From Bacillota bacterium (GTDB taxonomy: Bacteria; Bacillota; Clostridia; Lachnospirales; Anaerotignaceae), in the NCBI GenBank assembly GCA_019422105.1, contig JAHZDZ010000005.1, positions 153,107-217,106 on the forward strand: a stretch of 64,000 bases of DNA, read 5' to 3'. The translations under genes were made by a program, and so were the position numbers. Shown piece by piece: positions 33,877-42,581 of this stretch. Position 1 is the first letter of the stretch; each line of letters begins with the position of its first letter. Under the pieces are notes generated by a model. It had not been told where the DNA came from, did not search any database, and saw only the letters and a program-made list of their open reading frames with translations.

Positions 33877-34515
33877 CTATTCAAATTTAGAATGGAACAT
33901 CTCCACACTTATCTCGTCAATCATCTGGCTCTCCATCGCAAAGGACAGCGAAAAATAACAGTCTCCCTTTGTAAAGGTATGAAATGCAACGCTTCCATCA
34001 GGATATTCAATGGTGCTTGGCTCATCCTCCAATTCTCCAAACGCGGCCAACGCCTCCTCGTGCCCCATCCCCTTCAAATCAATGCCGTCCACCAATACAG
34101 TCTCATTATAATGCGGCAGACCGTAAGGGTCGCTGTTTTCACCGTAAAATACGGTGACCTTATTGATTATACTGTCTATGTAGGGAATTTCCTCCTCCTT
34201 ATCATTCAGACATTCCACCTCGCCATATAAAACGCCGTTCATGCCAAAATACACACCCACGTCATAGGTTCTGCCCGGCATTTTTTCCTCCTCGGGAACC
34301 GCATTCTCCAAATGTGAATCGGATGCAACTGTAAATCCGGCGTCGGAAAGCTCCCGAAGCAACGTTTCTCCAATAATGATGTTCTGCTCACCAACTGTAA
34401 TAACAGCAGGCTCAGCGGCTTTCTCCTTTTTACCCCCGCAGGCCGTTAAGGACAGAAGCAGTACCATGCTTATCAATAAAGCGGCTGCCCTTTTTGCCTT
34501 TAAACTATTCCTCAT
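33877..34515 (-). CDS. Lipoprotein of unknown function
   Basis: A 212-aa exported lipoprotein. The signal peptide is RNSLKAKRAAALLISMVLLL followed by a lipobox LTAC, with Cys at about residue 26 and a GGKKEKA linker. The mature part is acidic and contains YDVGVYFGMNGVLYGEVEC, VTVFYGENSDPYGLPHYNE and DGSVAFHTFTKGDCYFSLSF. No family is recognised. It is monocistronic. The gap upstream (34516-34938) is AT-rich and shows no gene. Confidence 0.82.
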   Translation of the reverse strand: MRNSLKAKRAAALLISMVLLLSLTACGGKKEKAAEPAVITVGEQNIIIGETLLRELSDAGFTVASDSHLENAVPEEEKMPGRTYDVGVYFGMNGVLYGEVECLNDKEEEIPYIDSIINKVTVFYGENSDPYGLPHYNETVLVDGIDLKGMGHEEALAAFGELEDEPSTIEYPDGSVAFHTFTKGDCYFSLSFAMESQMIDEISVEMFHSKFE

Positions 34516-34938
34516 GCTAATTCTCCTTTGTCTTTATACTGTAAGACCATTATAAAAAGCCTTAATTTCTATGTCAACATGATTACTGTTATTTTGCCGT
34601 CTGAATAACAACTAAAATAAACAGATTCGATTCCTACCTGTTCGGCCATTATTGCATTCCCGTAAGTATTTGTTCCCGTTATCATGATATTCTTTTATCC
34701 GCGTCAGCAGTCTGAATATAGAGTACAGGAAACATACAGAACTAACACAGGCTTATTGCATAAAATTTTTCTAACTTCAGCATTACTCCCCGTTTTATAA
34801 AGAATATTCATAATAAAAACCGTATATAAATATACAGAATTTACAGCAGCGAAGCATATGCCGTATTTCCGACAATATTAAAATATAACCTATTATCGCA
34901 GTTTTCATTACTGTATTTTTTTCTATTGGAGATTAAAA
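34516..34938. other. Non-coding gap
   Basis: A divergent AT-rich intergenic region between the lipoprotein gene and the YrvL-like gene. It holds the promoters of both, but no clear -35/-10 pair, repeat or RNA was recognised. Confidence 0.5.
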
Positions 34939-35352
34939 ATGAAAAATAAGCTGGCCGGCCTCATTGCAGTTTTACTCATCCTTCTAACGATATTTCTGAT
35001 ACTTTTACCCCTGGAGCTGTTTGGTATATTCGTACTGAAGCTTGGCGGAATCCAATATGAATCCACAGGCTCCTTTATACTCTTTCTCGCAGCCTATCTG
35101 ATTTTCTCTTTTTTTCTCGACGCCTTTACTGCCGCCCTGCCAAAAGTGCTGTGCTCCCTTGGCATGCTCAAAAATCCTGACGGCTTTTTTAAGGTGTGCC
35201 TTGACACCCTATTGAGCTTTCTTCTCGTGTTAACCCTGGATGCCGTCATGCACTCCGTCTCAATCCCTCCCTTAACAGCTTTTTGCTTTGCCGCCTTGTA
35301 TGCCCTACTCGACAAAATGTTTGATATATTTTCGGACAGGGATACAAAATAA
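34939..35352 (+). CDS. YrvL-like membrane protein
   Basis: A 137-aa protein with four predicted transmembrane helices (about 7-33, 43-68, 85-105, 110-130). The segment KLGGIQYESTGSFILFLAAY closely recalls the YrvL family of Bacillus, a membrane protein reported to have a regulatory role. The match is by memory of the short motif, so it is moderate. The ATG follows GGAG. A terminator shared with the convergent CofE-like gene follows the stop. Confidence 0.6.
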   Translation: MKNKLAGLIAVLLILLTIFLILLPLELFGIFVLKLGGIQYESTGSFILFLAAYLIFSFFLDAFTAALPKVLCSLGMLKNPDGFFKVCLDTLLSFLLVLTLDAVMHSVSIPPLTAFCFAALYALLDKMFDIFSDRDTK

Positions 35353-35375
35353 AAAAGGCGGATGTTTATCCGCCT
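35351..35375. terminator. Shared intrinsic terminator
   Basis: AGGCGGAT - 4-nt loop - ATCCGCC followed on the minus strand by TTTTTT. It ends the CofE-like gene and also lies just after the YrvL-like gene stop. Confidence 0.85.
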
Positions 35376-35384
35376 CAGTCATCT

Positions 35385-36575
35385 TTAATTTGTATAATTA
35401 TCAAAATAACCCTGTACCAGTACAACCGGTGTCCCCTTATCACCGGAACCGCTGGTTAAATCACACAGGGAGCCAATTAAATCCGTCAAACGCCTTGGCG
35501 TAGTGCCCTGGGATGCCATGTTGCCCACAAGATTGTCTTCTTTTTCCTTAATTCTCTTTGAGATGGCATTTTTTAACTCCTCGCCTGTCAAATCCTTAAA
35601 ATCGTTGTCCGCAAGGTATTTCAGCTTAATCTCATTTGGTGTTCCCTCAAGTCCCTCTGTGTAAGCGGGAGACACGCAGGGATCTGCCAGCTCCCATATC
35701 TTTCCAACAGGATCCTTAAATGCTCCGTCCCCATAGACCATAACCTCAACATGCTTCCCCGTCTTCTCCAAAATCTGCCTCTGCACATCCTCAACAAAAT
35801 CTGTGCACTCTCTTGGGAACAGCTTTACCATATCCTCGGTAGATTTATTGGATCCCAAAAGGCCGAATTTTTCATTATAGCCATTCTCTCCGATAGGGGA
35901 TGTCAATATATCATCAAGTCCGCAAACTCTTTCCGCACCGTTTGCGAGCAAAATCCTCTTTGTTCTCTCTCGTGTATGAATGTCACAGGTCAATACATTT
36001 TTGGTGTAGTTTAAAATCGTTTTGGGATTGTTTGCAAATATAATTTCCACTTCCGCACCGCATTCCTGAATCAAGGTGCCATAGTAATCCACATAGTCAA
36101 CTCCTGTAAACTGATGCTTATTTTCACCAAACAGCTCTCTGTATTTCTCTAATGTCAAAACATCCGTATAAGGATCAACGCCTGCCGCATCCAGCTTGTC
36201 CAAAGAAACCAGTTCATTGCCAACCTCATCGGAGGGATAACTTAACATCAGCACAACCTTCTTTGCGCCCATAGCAATACCCTTCAGACAAATTGCAAAT
36301 CTGTTTCTGGAAAGAATTGGAAAAATAACGCCGATAGTCTCTCCGCCAAGCTTAGCCCTTACATCCTCCGCAACAGCATCTATGGAAGCGTAATTGCCCT
36401 GGGCCCTGGCCACAATAGATTCCGTGATGGAGATAACATCCATGTCTCTCAGCGCAAAGCCCTCTTCCAGGGAAGCGTCCAATACACTTGCCACAACAAT
36501 ATCCGCCAGGTTATCTCCCTGCCTGATAATCGGACATCTGATACCTCTTGAAATTGTTCCTACTTTCCTTTCCAT
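35385..36575 (-). CDS. CofE-like (F420-0:L-glutamate ligase) family protein
   Basis: A 396-aa protein with similarity to F420-0:gamma-glutamyl ligases. Features include TISRGIRCPIIRQGDNLADIV, DVISITESIVARAQGNY, IFPILSRNRFAICLKGIA and YGDGAFKDPVGKIWELADP. Residues SITESIVARAQG and the S-R-N-R segment fit the ligase fold. No other F420 biosynthesis gene is present and clostridia of this kind are not known to make F420, so the true substrate is probably something else. It is single, with a GGAGG site and a terminator. Confidence 0.7.
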   Translation of the reverse strand: MERKVGTISRGIRCPIIRQGDNLADIVVASVLDASLEEGFALRDMDVISITESIVARAQGNYASIDAVAEDVRAKLGGETIGVIFPILSRNRFAICLKGIAMGAKKVVLMLSYPSDEVGNELVSLDKLDAAGVDPYTDVLTLEKYRELFGENKHQFTGVDYVDYYGTLIQECGAEVEIIFANNPKTILNYTKNVLTCDIHTRERTKRILLANGAERVCGLDDILTSPIGENGYNEKFGLLGSNKSTEDMVKLFPRECTDFVEDVQRQILEKTGKHVEVMVYGDGAFKDPVGKIWELADPCVSPAYTEGLEGTPNEIKLKYLADNDFKDLTGEELKNAISKRIKEKEDNLVGNMASQGTTPRRLTDLIGSLCDLTSGSGDKGTPVVLVQGYFDNYTN

Positions 36576-36909
36576 CGCAATTCCTCCGTTTATTTATTAT
36601 TCCGACACTCTCTATGACAAACACCTTTGTTCATCTGCCGTGCATATAAGTTTATTTTACCGCAAAATATTTCATAAGTAAAATAAATAAAACAGATAGC
36701 ACCCATAAGGGATTTATATAGTGCTAAGGGCTTATTTTTCTTACCGCCATTTTTGTGTTGAAATAAACACCAATGAACCAAATACATCATTTCATCCTTC
36801 ATAGCACGACGCTCTGAAAATTATGTTCTCCCTAAACTGTTTCGAGCAACAAGAAAGAGCGGGCCGAAAGCAGCCCACTCCGATACATGGAATATGTCTA
36901 TTTTTCTTT
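36576..36909. other. Non-coding gap with the msrAB terminator
   Basis: Besides the terminator at 36848-36880 this 334-bp stretch is AT-rich and shows no gene or RNA. It should carry the promoter of the CofE-like gene. Confidence 0.5.
36848..36880 (-). terminator. Intrinsic terminator after msrAB
   Basis: On the minus strand GAGTGGGCTG, loop CTTTC, GGCCCGCTC (imperfect stem), followed by TTTCTTGTT. Confidence 0.7.
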
Positions 36910-37857
36910 TTACCGCCTTTCTAAAAGTCCTATCCACCTGCCATAACCTCTTTCCTCCATTTCCTCCTTCGGTATAAAACGGAGGGAAGCGGAGTTAATA
37001 CAGTAGCGAAGTCCTCCCAAATCCCTTGGGCCATCCTCAAAAACATGTCCCAGATGAGCGTCCCCCAGAGAACTTCTGACCTCTGTGCGCACCATACCAT
37101 AGGAGGTGTCTGTCAGCTCTCTGAGCAGCTTTTTATCCAACGGCTTTGAAAAGCTGGGCCAGCCGCAGCCACTTTCAAATTTATCGCTGGATAAAAAAAG
37201 CGGTTCCCCCGTTGTAACATCGACATAAATACCCTCCTGAAAATGGTCATAGTAGGCATTTTGAAACGGCAGCTCCGTTTTATTATTTTGGGTCACCTGA
37301 TATTGGCCCTCCGTCAGCGTACTTCTCAGTTCCTCCTTGCTTCTTCTGTAAAAATCCTTTGCTTCTGCGGCTTTCTGAAATGCGCTCCTGTCAATATGGC
37401 AGTATCCCCAGGGATTTTTGTCCAGATATTTTTGGTGATACTCCTCTGCCTCATAAAAATTCTCAAGGGGTCTTGCCTCCACAACAACAGGACGGTAAAA
37501 CCTTTGCTGTAATTCATCAAGAGATAAACAGATCTTTTCCCTGTCTGCTTCCTCCGTATAATAAATACCGCTTCGGTACTGTCTGCCGATGTCATTTCCC
37601 TGTCTGTTGACAGAGGTCGGATCAATTATACGGTAAAACAATGATAACAGAAATTCCAATGAAACCTTACTGTCATCAAATATTACTTTTACCGTTTCCG
37701 CATGACCGCTTTGACCGCTGCAAACATCCTCGTAGCCTGGATTTTCCGTATTGCCATTGGCATAACCGGCTTTTGTGTCAACAACGCCCTCAACAAGTGA
37801 AAAATACTTCTCTACGCCCCAGAAACAGCCTCCTGCAAAATAAATTTCCTTTTTCAT
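36910..37857 (-). CDS. msrAB: Peptide methionine sulfoxide reductase MsrA/MsrB fusion
   Basis: A 315-aa bifunctional repair enzyme. The MsrA domain comes first (about 1-155), with catalytic Cys in YFAGGCFWGVEKYF and GYANGNTENPGYEDVCSG. The MsrB domain (about 185-310) shows TGEPLFLSSDKFESGCGWPSFSKPL, GDAHLGHVFEDGP and the catalytic Cys in RYCINSASLRF. The usual MsrB zinc cysteines are not seen, as in many Firmicute fusions. The two domains reduce the S- and R-epimers of methionine sulfoxide. The start at 37857 follows GAGGAGG; an upstream extension to 37941 overlaps the esterase gene. Confidence 0.95.
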   Translation of the reverse strand: MKKEIYFAGGCFWGVEKYFSLVEGVVDTKAGYANGNTENPGYEDVCSGQSGHAETVKVIFDDSKVSLEFLLSLFYRIIDPTSVNRQGNDIGRQYRSGIYYTEEADREKICLSLDELQQRFYRPVVVEARPLENFYEAEEYHQKYLDKNPWGYCHIDRSAFQKAAEAKDFYRRSKEELRSTLTEGQYQVTQNNKTELPFQNAYYDHFQEGIYVDVTTGEPLFLSSDKFESGCGWPSFSKPLDKKLLRELTDTSYGMVRTEVRSSLGDAHLGHVFEDGPRDLGGLRYCINSASLRFIPKEEMEERGYGRWIGLLERR

Positions 37858-37910
37858 ATTCAAAAAACCTCCTCTATCAGGACAGGAGCATCTTCCATAA
37901 TAGGAAAGGC

Positions 37911-38645
37911 CTATGACAGATCCCATAACCGGCTCAGCCAAACAAGTGCCTTACCATATCTTTTCTCAATCTCTGTAAAATGGCCGCCAAGGTTCCACTC
38001 AAAGAAAACGTCGCCTGTCAATTCTTCTTTTAGTATTTCCGCCGCCCTCTGTGTACATGCACTGACGGAGGCCATTTTTTTATTCCGATTCTTTTTTTCT
38101 AATCTTCCCAAGGACAGATAGACTGCACAGTCACGCCTTAACAATGCTGTATTCTCCATATAGGGCAGAAAGCCGTCATACCACAGAGAGCCGGACAGGG
38201 AAAGAACAGTGCCGAAGGCCTCCGTTTGATACAGCGCATAAACAGCGGCAAGCCCTCCAAGAGAATAACCGGCCAGGGCAGTCCTCTCTCTTTTTTCATC
38301 TGTACAGTAGGCTGTGTCTATATACGGTTTCAGTTCGTGTTCCAAAAAAGATAGATACTCTCCCGCTTTCCCTTCAAAGGTTCTGCCGTTTCCAAAAGGC
38401 GGCTCTGCCTCCCATGGCGTATAATCCCTGTCCCATTCTGCGGACAGTACGCCGGCTGCTAAAAAACCAATATCCTTTTTCGTCTCTCTGCGGACTTCCT
38501 CCAATATCGTTTCTATCTGTTCTTCTATCTCCTTTCCGCCATTCAAATAAACCACCGGATACTGCCTGCCACACTCATAGTTCTCAGGAAGACAGATAAA
38601 GCACTCTCGATGGGATACCATAAATTTTTCCACTAAAAACGCCAT
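37911..38645 (-). CDS. Esterase of the alpha/beta hydrolase fold (putative esterase family)
   Basis: A 244-aa soluble hydrolase resembling the Fes/esterase D group (PF00756). The nucleophile elbow is ALAGYSLGGLAAVYALYQ, with the catalytic Ser, followed by GTVLSLSGSLWYDGF. A His at the end of the core lies in GGHFTEIEKRYGKAL. YPVVYLNGGKEIEEQIE is the typical first strand/oxyanion region. Substrate is unknown; siderophore or small acyl esters are possible. It lies 53 bp upstream of msrAB on the same strand, with its own GAGGTG site. Confidence 0.85.
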   Translation of the reverse strand: MAFLVEKFMVSHRECFICLPENYECGRQYPVVYLNGGKEIEEQIETILEEVRRETKKDIGFLAAGVLSAEWDRDYTPWEAEPPFGNGRTFEGKAGEYLSFLEHELKPYIDTAYCTDEKRERTALAGYSLGGLAAVYALYQTEAFGTVLSLSGSLWYDGFLPYMENTALLRRDCAVYLSLGRLEKKNRNKKMASVSACTQRAAEILKEELTGDVFFEWNLGGHFTEIEKRYGKALVWLSRLWDLS

Positions 38646-38671
38646 AGGAACACCTCATTTCTTTTGTTAAA

Positions 38672-38704
38672 TAAAAAAGTCCGGCCGTTTCATTAAACCG
38701 CCGG
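38672..38704 (-). terminator. Intrinsic terminator
   Basis: On the minus strand CCGGCGGTTT pairs imperfectly with AAACGGCCGG around a 4-nt loop and is followed by ACTTTTTTATTT. It ends the gene at 38718-39188. Confidence 0.75.
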
Positions 38705-38717
38705 AATATCTTTTGCC

Positions 38718-39188
38718 TCACTGTATTCTTTTGCCTGATTCCGCCCAGAGCGCCGCCAGCTCATTGAGCTTTCCGGGATAGCATACTACCGCGTCCGCCT
38801 CTAAATGGCCATAAAGATAATTCTTATTAATCAGGCTCCTCAGCTCGCTCACAACCCTTTCCTTTTCAAAGCCGGATTTCTCCGCTATACTGTCTACATT
38901 ACAGATACCCTCTGACAGTATGTAGTGCAGATAAATCCGGTACCTGCCAAGCTTTTTTTGTTCCTTTACAGCCGTAAAAATAACAATTGCGCAGGCACAC
39001 AGTACAATTACAAAAATAATCACCGCACTGCTGCTGAAGTTTTTCGAAAAAACAAGTCCGGCCAACACCATTAGAGATACTACGCCGGCAAGCACTGCAA
39101 TCATATTGGCCAAAAACGGCGCATTATCATTGACATAATTAGTAAAATAAAGCTTTTTTAAATCACTGGTTAATGTATTGGGTTCCAT
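38718..39188 (-). CDS. Membrane protein with two helices and a C-terminal winged-helix-like domain
   Basis: A 156-aa protein of unknown family. The start at 39188 (MEPNTLTSDLKK) follows GGATGGAGAAG. Two adjacent transmembrane helices (about 28-47 and 52-75) come first. A cytosolic domain follows with GRYRIYLHYILSEGICNVDSIAEKSGF and KERVVSELRSLINKNYLYG, which resembles a PCI or winged-helix fold. It could be a small membrane-tethered regulator, but no function is assigned. Confidence 0.7.
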   Translation of the reverse strand: MEPNTLTSDLKKLYFTNYVNDNAPFLANMIAVLAGVVSLMVLAGLVFSKNFSSSAVIIFVIVLCACAIVIFTAVKEQKKLGRYRIYLHYILSEGICNVDSIAEKSGFEKERVVSELRSLINKNYLYGHLEADAVVCYPGKLNELAALWAESGKRIQ

Positions 39189-39325
39189 ACTTCTCCATCC
39201 TTTACTGAGATTGACGTACAAACGCAGGACAGCTTCCGCCATTTCATTTATTATACTATGATTTTATCCTTATGACAAAGCATTTCGCCCATTTGGCACA
39301 ATATGTTAAAGTTACTTCATTTTTC

Positions 39326-39357
39326 GTAAAAAAGCAGCACATATAGCATGTGCTGCT
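39326..39357 (-). terminator. Intrinsic terminator of the lipoprotein gene
   Basis: AGCAGCACAT pairs perfectly with ATGTGCTGCT around ATAGC/GCTAT; the minus strand continues TTTTTT. The 39189-39510 gap otherwise shows no gene. Confidence 0.8.
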
Positions 39358-39510
39358 CAGAGTGTCAAAAAGTCAAATTTTTAATTGTTTTACACTTCTA
39401 CAAGGGCTATATCCTCGGCCCATAACGAAAAACTTCGTTTTCCTTAAAAATCAGGCTCAACCTTCGTTTCGCATACCTGGCCGAATCGGTAATCACCTTG
39501 CAGCTACCGA

Positions 39511-40386
39511 TTATTGTTTTGCTTCTGCGGGAATTTCAAAATCTGTTGCATTGCCATAGTTGGAGCATTCCATACCAATTGTCATCTTTTCAACATGAAT
39601 ACTCATGTTTTCAGCGCCAGGAACAGTGCTGAAAAGGTTTGTATAAAGCTTATCCATAACATCTGTCATATCCATGCTGTATTTCACCGGATAATTTGTC
39701 TCAGCGTCCAACCAAACAGAAACGGAAATATTGCCCAAATCCTTGAACATGCTTTCCAGTGCGTCAGCATCAATCTGGCCGCCCAATGTCTGAGTCAGAT
39801 TATCCAAAGCGCCGGAAGCCTTGATTGTCTCCTCCAGTGCATCGCCTGCTATAATACCGTCAATTTTGAAAGCGTCTTTTTCATTAACTTTTTCTGTGCC
39901 GCTGTCCTTCAATTCTGTAACGCCGTCCAGATACATATTCATGCTGTCCTTTGCGTCATACTGCGCAAAGGTTTCCACAGGAACCTCCTGGCTTGCCCAC
40001 TGGGAACCGTCTGTCATATACATCATGTACTTGCCGTCCTCTGTCTCCTCCGCATATATGGTCATGGCCTGGCTTCCCATCTCTCCCATATCCATATTCA
40101 TGTCAATTTTCATCTTCAGAGGATCCGTAAAAGAGGTGACATCCATGGATGTATTCATATTCAAGTTCTGCGCCTGGGTACCGTTATCCATTGCCAGACC
40201 CATTTCCATAGTCATAACCGCATCCATGCTCTTCACGTCAGCCATTGCTGTCTGAGCCGCTTCTACCTTCTCCTCCACCGTCATTTCCTTTTTCTCCGGA
40301 GCGCTTGTACCTCCGCTGCAGCCGGCAATAGACAGCGCCGTCATTGCCGCCACAAGTGTAACCCCTACCCTTTTGAAATACTTCAT
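39511..40386 (-). CDS. DUF6612-like lipoprotein
   Basis: A 291-aa exported lipoprotein. The start was placed at 40386 (MKYFKRVGVTLVAAMTALSIAGC, of which the last residues form the lipobox) after AAAGGGG. The mature part is unusually rich in Met and Asp (VMTMEMGLAMDNG, MNMDMGEMG) and carries a long alternating-strand region like the lolA/DUF6612 lipoproteins of clostridia (YMTDGSQWASQEV, VWLDAETNYPVKYSMDM). It probably binds a hydrophobic ligand in the outer wall space. The family call is from memory. It is single, with a terminator about 150 bp downstream. Confidence 0.7.
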   Translation of the reverse strand: MKYFKRVGVTLVAAMTALSIAGCSGGTSAPEKKEMTVEEKVEAAQTAMADVKSMDAVMTMEMGLAMDNGTQAQNLNMNTSMDVTSFTDPLKMKIDMNMDMGEMGSQAMTIYAEETEDGKYMMYMTDGSQWASQEVPVETFAQYDAKDSMNMYLDGVTELKDSGTEKVNEKDAFKIDGIIAGDALEETIKASGALDNLTQTLGGQIDADALESMFKDLGNISVSVWLDAETNYPVKYSMDMTDVMDKLYTNLFSTVPGAENMSIHVEKMTIGMECSNYGNATDFEIPAEAKQ

Positions 40387-40599
40387 ACTCTTTACCCCTT
40401 TCATTTTCATAATCTATAAAAAACACGGCATTTTGGCCGGTGCCACAGAAAGACAATCATGATTTTCCTTTCTTGCATCAAGGCGCCTTACCCCACCGTA
40501 TTTCTTAACATGCCCCTTTGTTTAGACTGTTTTATTATACTACAATTTCTACTGTCTGTCTTTGCTTTTTTAGACGACAAAAATACGTCTTTGATTCCC

Positions 40600-40628
40600 T
40601 AAAAAAGAAAAAAGGCCGTACCGGCCCT
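40600..40628 (-). terminator. Intrinsic terminator after prfA
   Basis: On the minus strand a GGCCG-GTA-CGGCC hairpin is followed by TTTTTTCTTTTTT, right after the prfA stop codon. It ends the rho/rpmE/prmC/prfA region. Confidence 0.85.
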
Positions 40629-41702
40629 TTAATCCTCATTGTCCCCTTTTAATTTTGCCGCCTGATCCGTTGTTATAAGAGCGTCCATGACCTCGTCCAT
40701 GTCCCCGTCCAACACTGTATCAAGCTTGTGAAGGGTAAGGCCTATCCTATGGTCCGTCACACGGCCCTGGGGAAAATTATAGGTGCGGATCCTCTCACTC
40801 CTGTCGCCGGTACCTACCTGGGAACGCCTTTCCGCAGATATTTCCGCATCATGCTTCTCCCTCTCCATCTCATAAATTCTGGCATACAAAACCTTCAGTG
40901 CCTTATCCTTATTTTTCAGCTGAGATTTTTCGTCCTGGCAGGAAACTACAATACCGGTTGGGATATGGGTAACTCGTACAGCGGAATCCGTTGTATTGAC
41001 ACACTGCCCGCCGTTTCCCGAGGCGCGGAACACATCAACGCGTACATCATTCATATTCAGATTCACATCCACCTCATCCGCCTCCGGCAATACCGCCACC
41101 GTAACCGTAGAGGTATGGATGCGGCCGCTGCTCTCCGTTGCCGGCACCCTCTGTACGCGGTGCACGCCGCTTTCATATTTCAGTCTTGAATAGGCGCCCG
41201 CGCCTTGTATCATAAAGGAAATCTCTTTAAAACCACCCAAATCACTGGGGTTTGTGCTCATAATTTCCGTTTTCCATCTTCTTCTCTCCGCATATCTGGA
41301 ATACATTCTGAAAAGGTCACCTGCAAAAAGGGCCGCCTCATCTCCACCTGCACCGCCTCTGATTTCCACAATGACATTTTTCTCGTCATTGGGATCCTTT
41401 GGCAGAAGCAGTATCGTCATTTCCTTTTTAATTTCCTCCAGCCTGTCTTTATTTTCAGACAGTTCTTCTTTCACCATCTGCTTGAAGTCATCCTCTATGC
41501 TATCCTCCAGAAGCTCCAAAGCCTCCTTAATCGCTCCGTTTACCTTTTCAAATTCTCTGTATTTTTCCACAACCGGCGTAAGATTACTGTATTCCTTCAT
41601 CAGTGCACGCCACTGATCCTGTTTTGCAATAATATCCGGGTCATTCACCTTATCTGCCAGTTCTTCATATTTTAAAACGATTTCCGCCAAACGGTCAAAC
41701 AT
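40629..41702 (-). CDS. prfA: Peptide chain release factor 1
   Basis: A 357-aa class I release factor recognising UAA and UAG. The GGQ loop is RASGNGGQCVNTTDSAVR, and the codon-recognition loop includes the class-specific motif near PATE (VQRVPATESSGRIHTSTV). EIRGGAGGDEAALFAGDLFRM is also typical. The ATG at 41702 follows GAGGTGG. It lies directly downstream of prmC, whose product methylates the Gln of GGQ; this order is common. Confidence 0.98.
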   Translation of the reverse strand: MFDRLAEIVLKYEELADKVNDPDIIAKQDQWRALMKEYSNLTPVVEKYREFEKVNGAIKEALELLEDSIEDDFKQMVKEELSENKDRLEEIKKEMTILLLPKDPNDEKNVIVEIRGGAGGDEAALFAGDLFRMYSRYAERRRWKTEIMSTNPSDLGGFKEISFMIQGAGAYSRLKYESGVHRVQRVPATESSGRIHTSTVTVAVLPEADEVDVNLNMNDVRVDVFRASGNGGQCVNTTDSAVRVTHIPTGIVVSCQDEKSQLKNKDKALKVLYARIYEMEREKHDAEISAERRSQVGTGDRSERIRTYNFPQGRVTDHRIGLTLHKLDTVLDGDMDEVMDALITTDQAAKLKGDNED

Positions 41703-41711
41703 ATATCCACC

Positions 41712-42581
41712 TCACAAAACCTTTCTTCTGCCCAGTACAACCCGGTCAAGACCGGCCAAATCCTTCCTGATTTCCGTTTCTTCAAAGCCTGCTTCCTCCA
41801 GCAGTAATTTCACTGCAGCTCCCTGGTCAAATCCAATCTCAAAAAAGAGGAACCCTCCGGCTTTTAAAAAGCTTTTGCATTCCACAACTATCCTGCGGTA
41901 AAAACGCAGGCCGTCCTCCCCGCCGTCAAGGGCCAGGCCCGGCTCATACTCCTTTACCTCCCGCATCAGGGTACCGATTACCTCAGTGCGGATATAGGGC
42001 GGGTTGGAAACAATCGCGTCAAAACTGTTCAGACAGCTGCCCGGAAAGCTTTTAAATAAATCACTCTCCAAAAAAGAGAGTCTTTCCTCAACACCGTTCA
42101 AAACCGCGTTTTTTTTCGCTGCTGCAAGAGCCCTTGGGCTGACATCGCAAGCAACGATTTTAGTTTCTGCATATTTAGCCAGACTTACAGAAATGCAGCC
42201 CGATCCTGTACACATATCCAGAATTTTTCCAAAGCCATATTCCTTCTGAAATTCCAAAACTGTTTCCACCAGTATTTCCGTATCCGGCCTGGGTATCAAT
42301 ACCCCTTCCCCTACGAAAAAGGGCAGAGCCATAAACTCACACTGTCCTGTAATGTATTGGACGGGCACACGTTTTTTTCTTTTTTGCAGGAAATTCATAT
42401 AATCCTCATATTCCTTTCCTGAAAGCAGAGCATTATCTTTTGTAAACAGTTCAACCTTGGATAATCCGGCTGCCTGCATCAATAGCACCTCCGCGTCCAG
42501 AGCATACTGCTCCACTCCACTTTCCTTCAGTATCCTTTTTCCTTCCGCAAGCGCTTCGGCAACTGATTTATTCCGGTTCAT
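41712..42581 (-). CDS. prmC: Release factor glutamine methyltransferase
   Basis: A 289-aa SAM-dependent enzyme that methylates the GGQ glutamine of RF1 and RF2. The SAM motif is ILDMCTGSGCISVSLAKY, and the catalytic NPPY lies in DAIVSNPPYIRTEV. The N-terminal helical domain carries QYITGQCEFMALPFFV and the ETIL-type RPDTEILVE motif. Its start overlaps the DUF1385 gene by 14 bp, suggesting translational coupling. prfA follows after 9 bp. Confidence 0.97.
   Translation of the reverse strand: MNRNKSVAEALAEGKRILKESGVEQYALDAEVLLMQAAGLSKVELFTKDNALLSGKEYEDYMNFLQKRKKRVPVQYITGQCEFMALPFFVGEGVLIPRPDTEILVETVLEFQKEYGFGKILDMCTGSGCISVSLAKYAETKIVACDVSPRALAAAKKNAVLNGVEERLSFLESDLFKSFPGSCLNSFDAIVSNPPYIRTEVIGTLMREVKEYEPGLALDGGEDGLRFYRRIVVECKSFLKAGGFLFFEIGFDQGAAVKLLLEEAGFEETEIRKDLAGLDRVVLGRRKVL

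Noticed and set aside
39514..40419. A 301-codon plus-strand frame opposite the lipoprotein gene at 39511-40386.
   Set aside because: It is the shadow of a clear lipoprotein gene with signal peptide, lipobox and ribosome binding site. Its translation is Cys/His-rich and lacks any domain.
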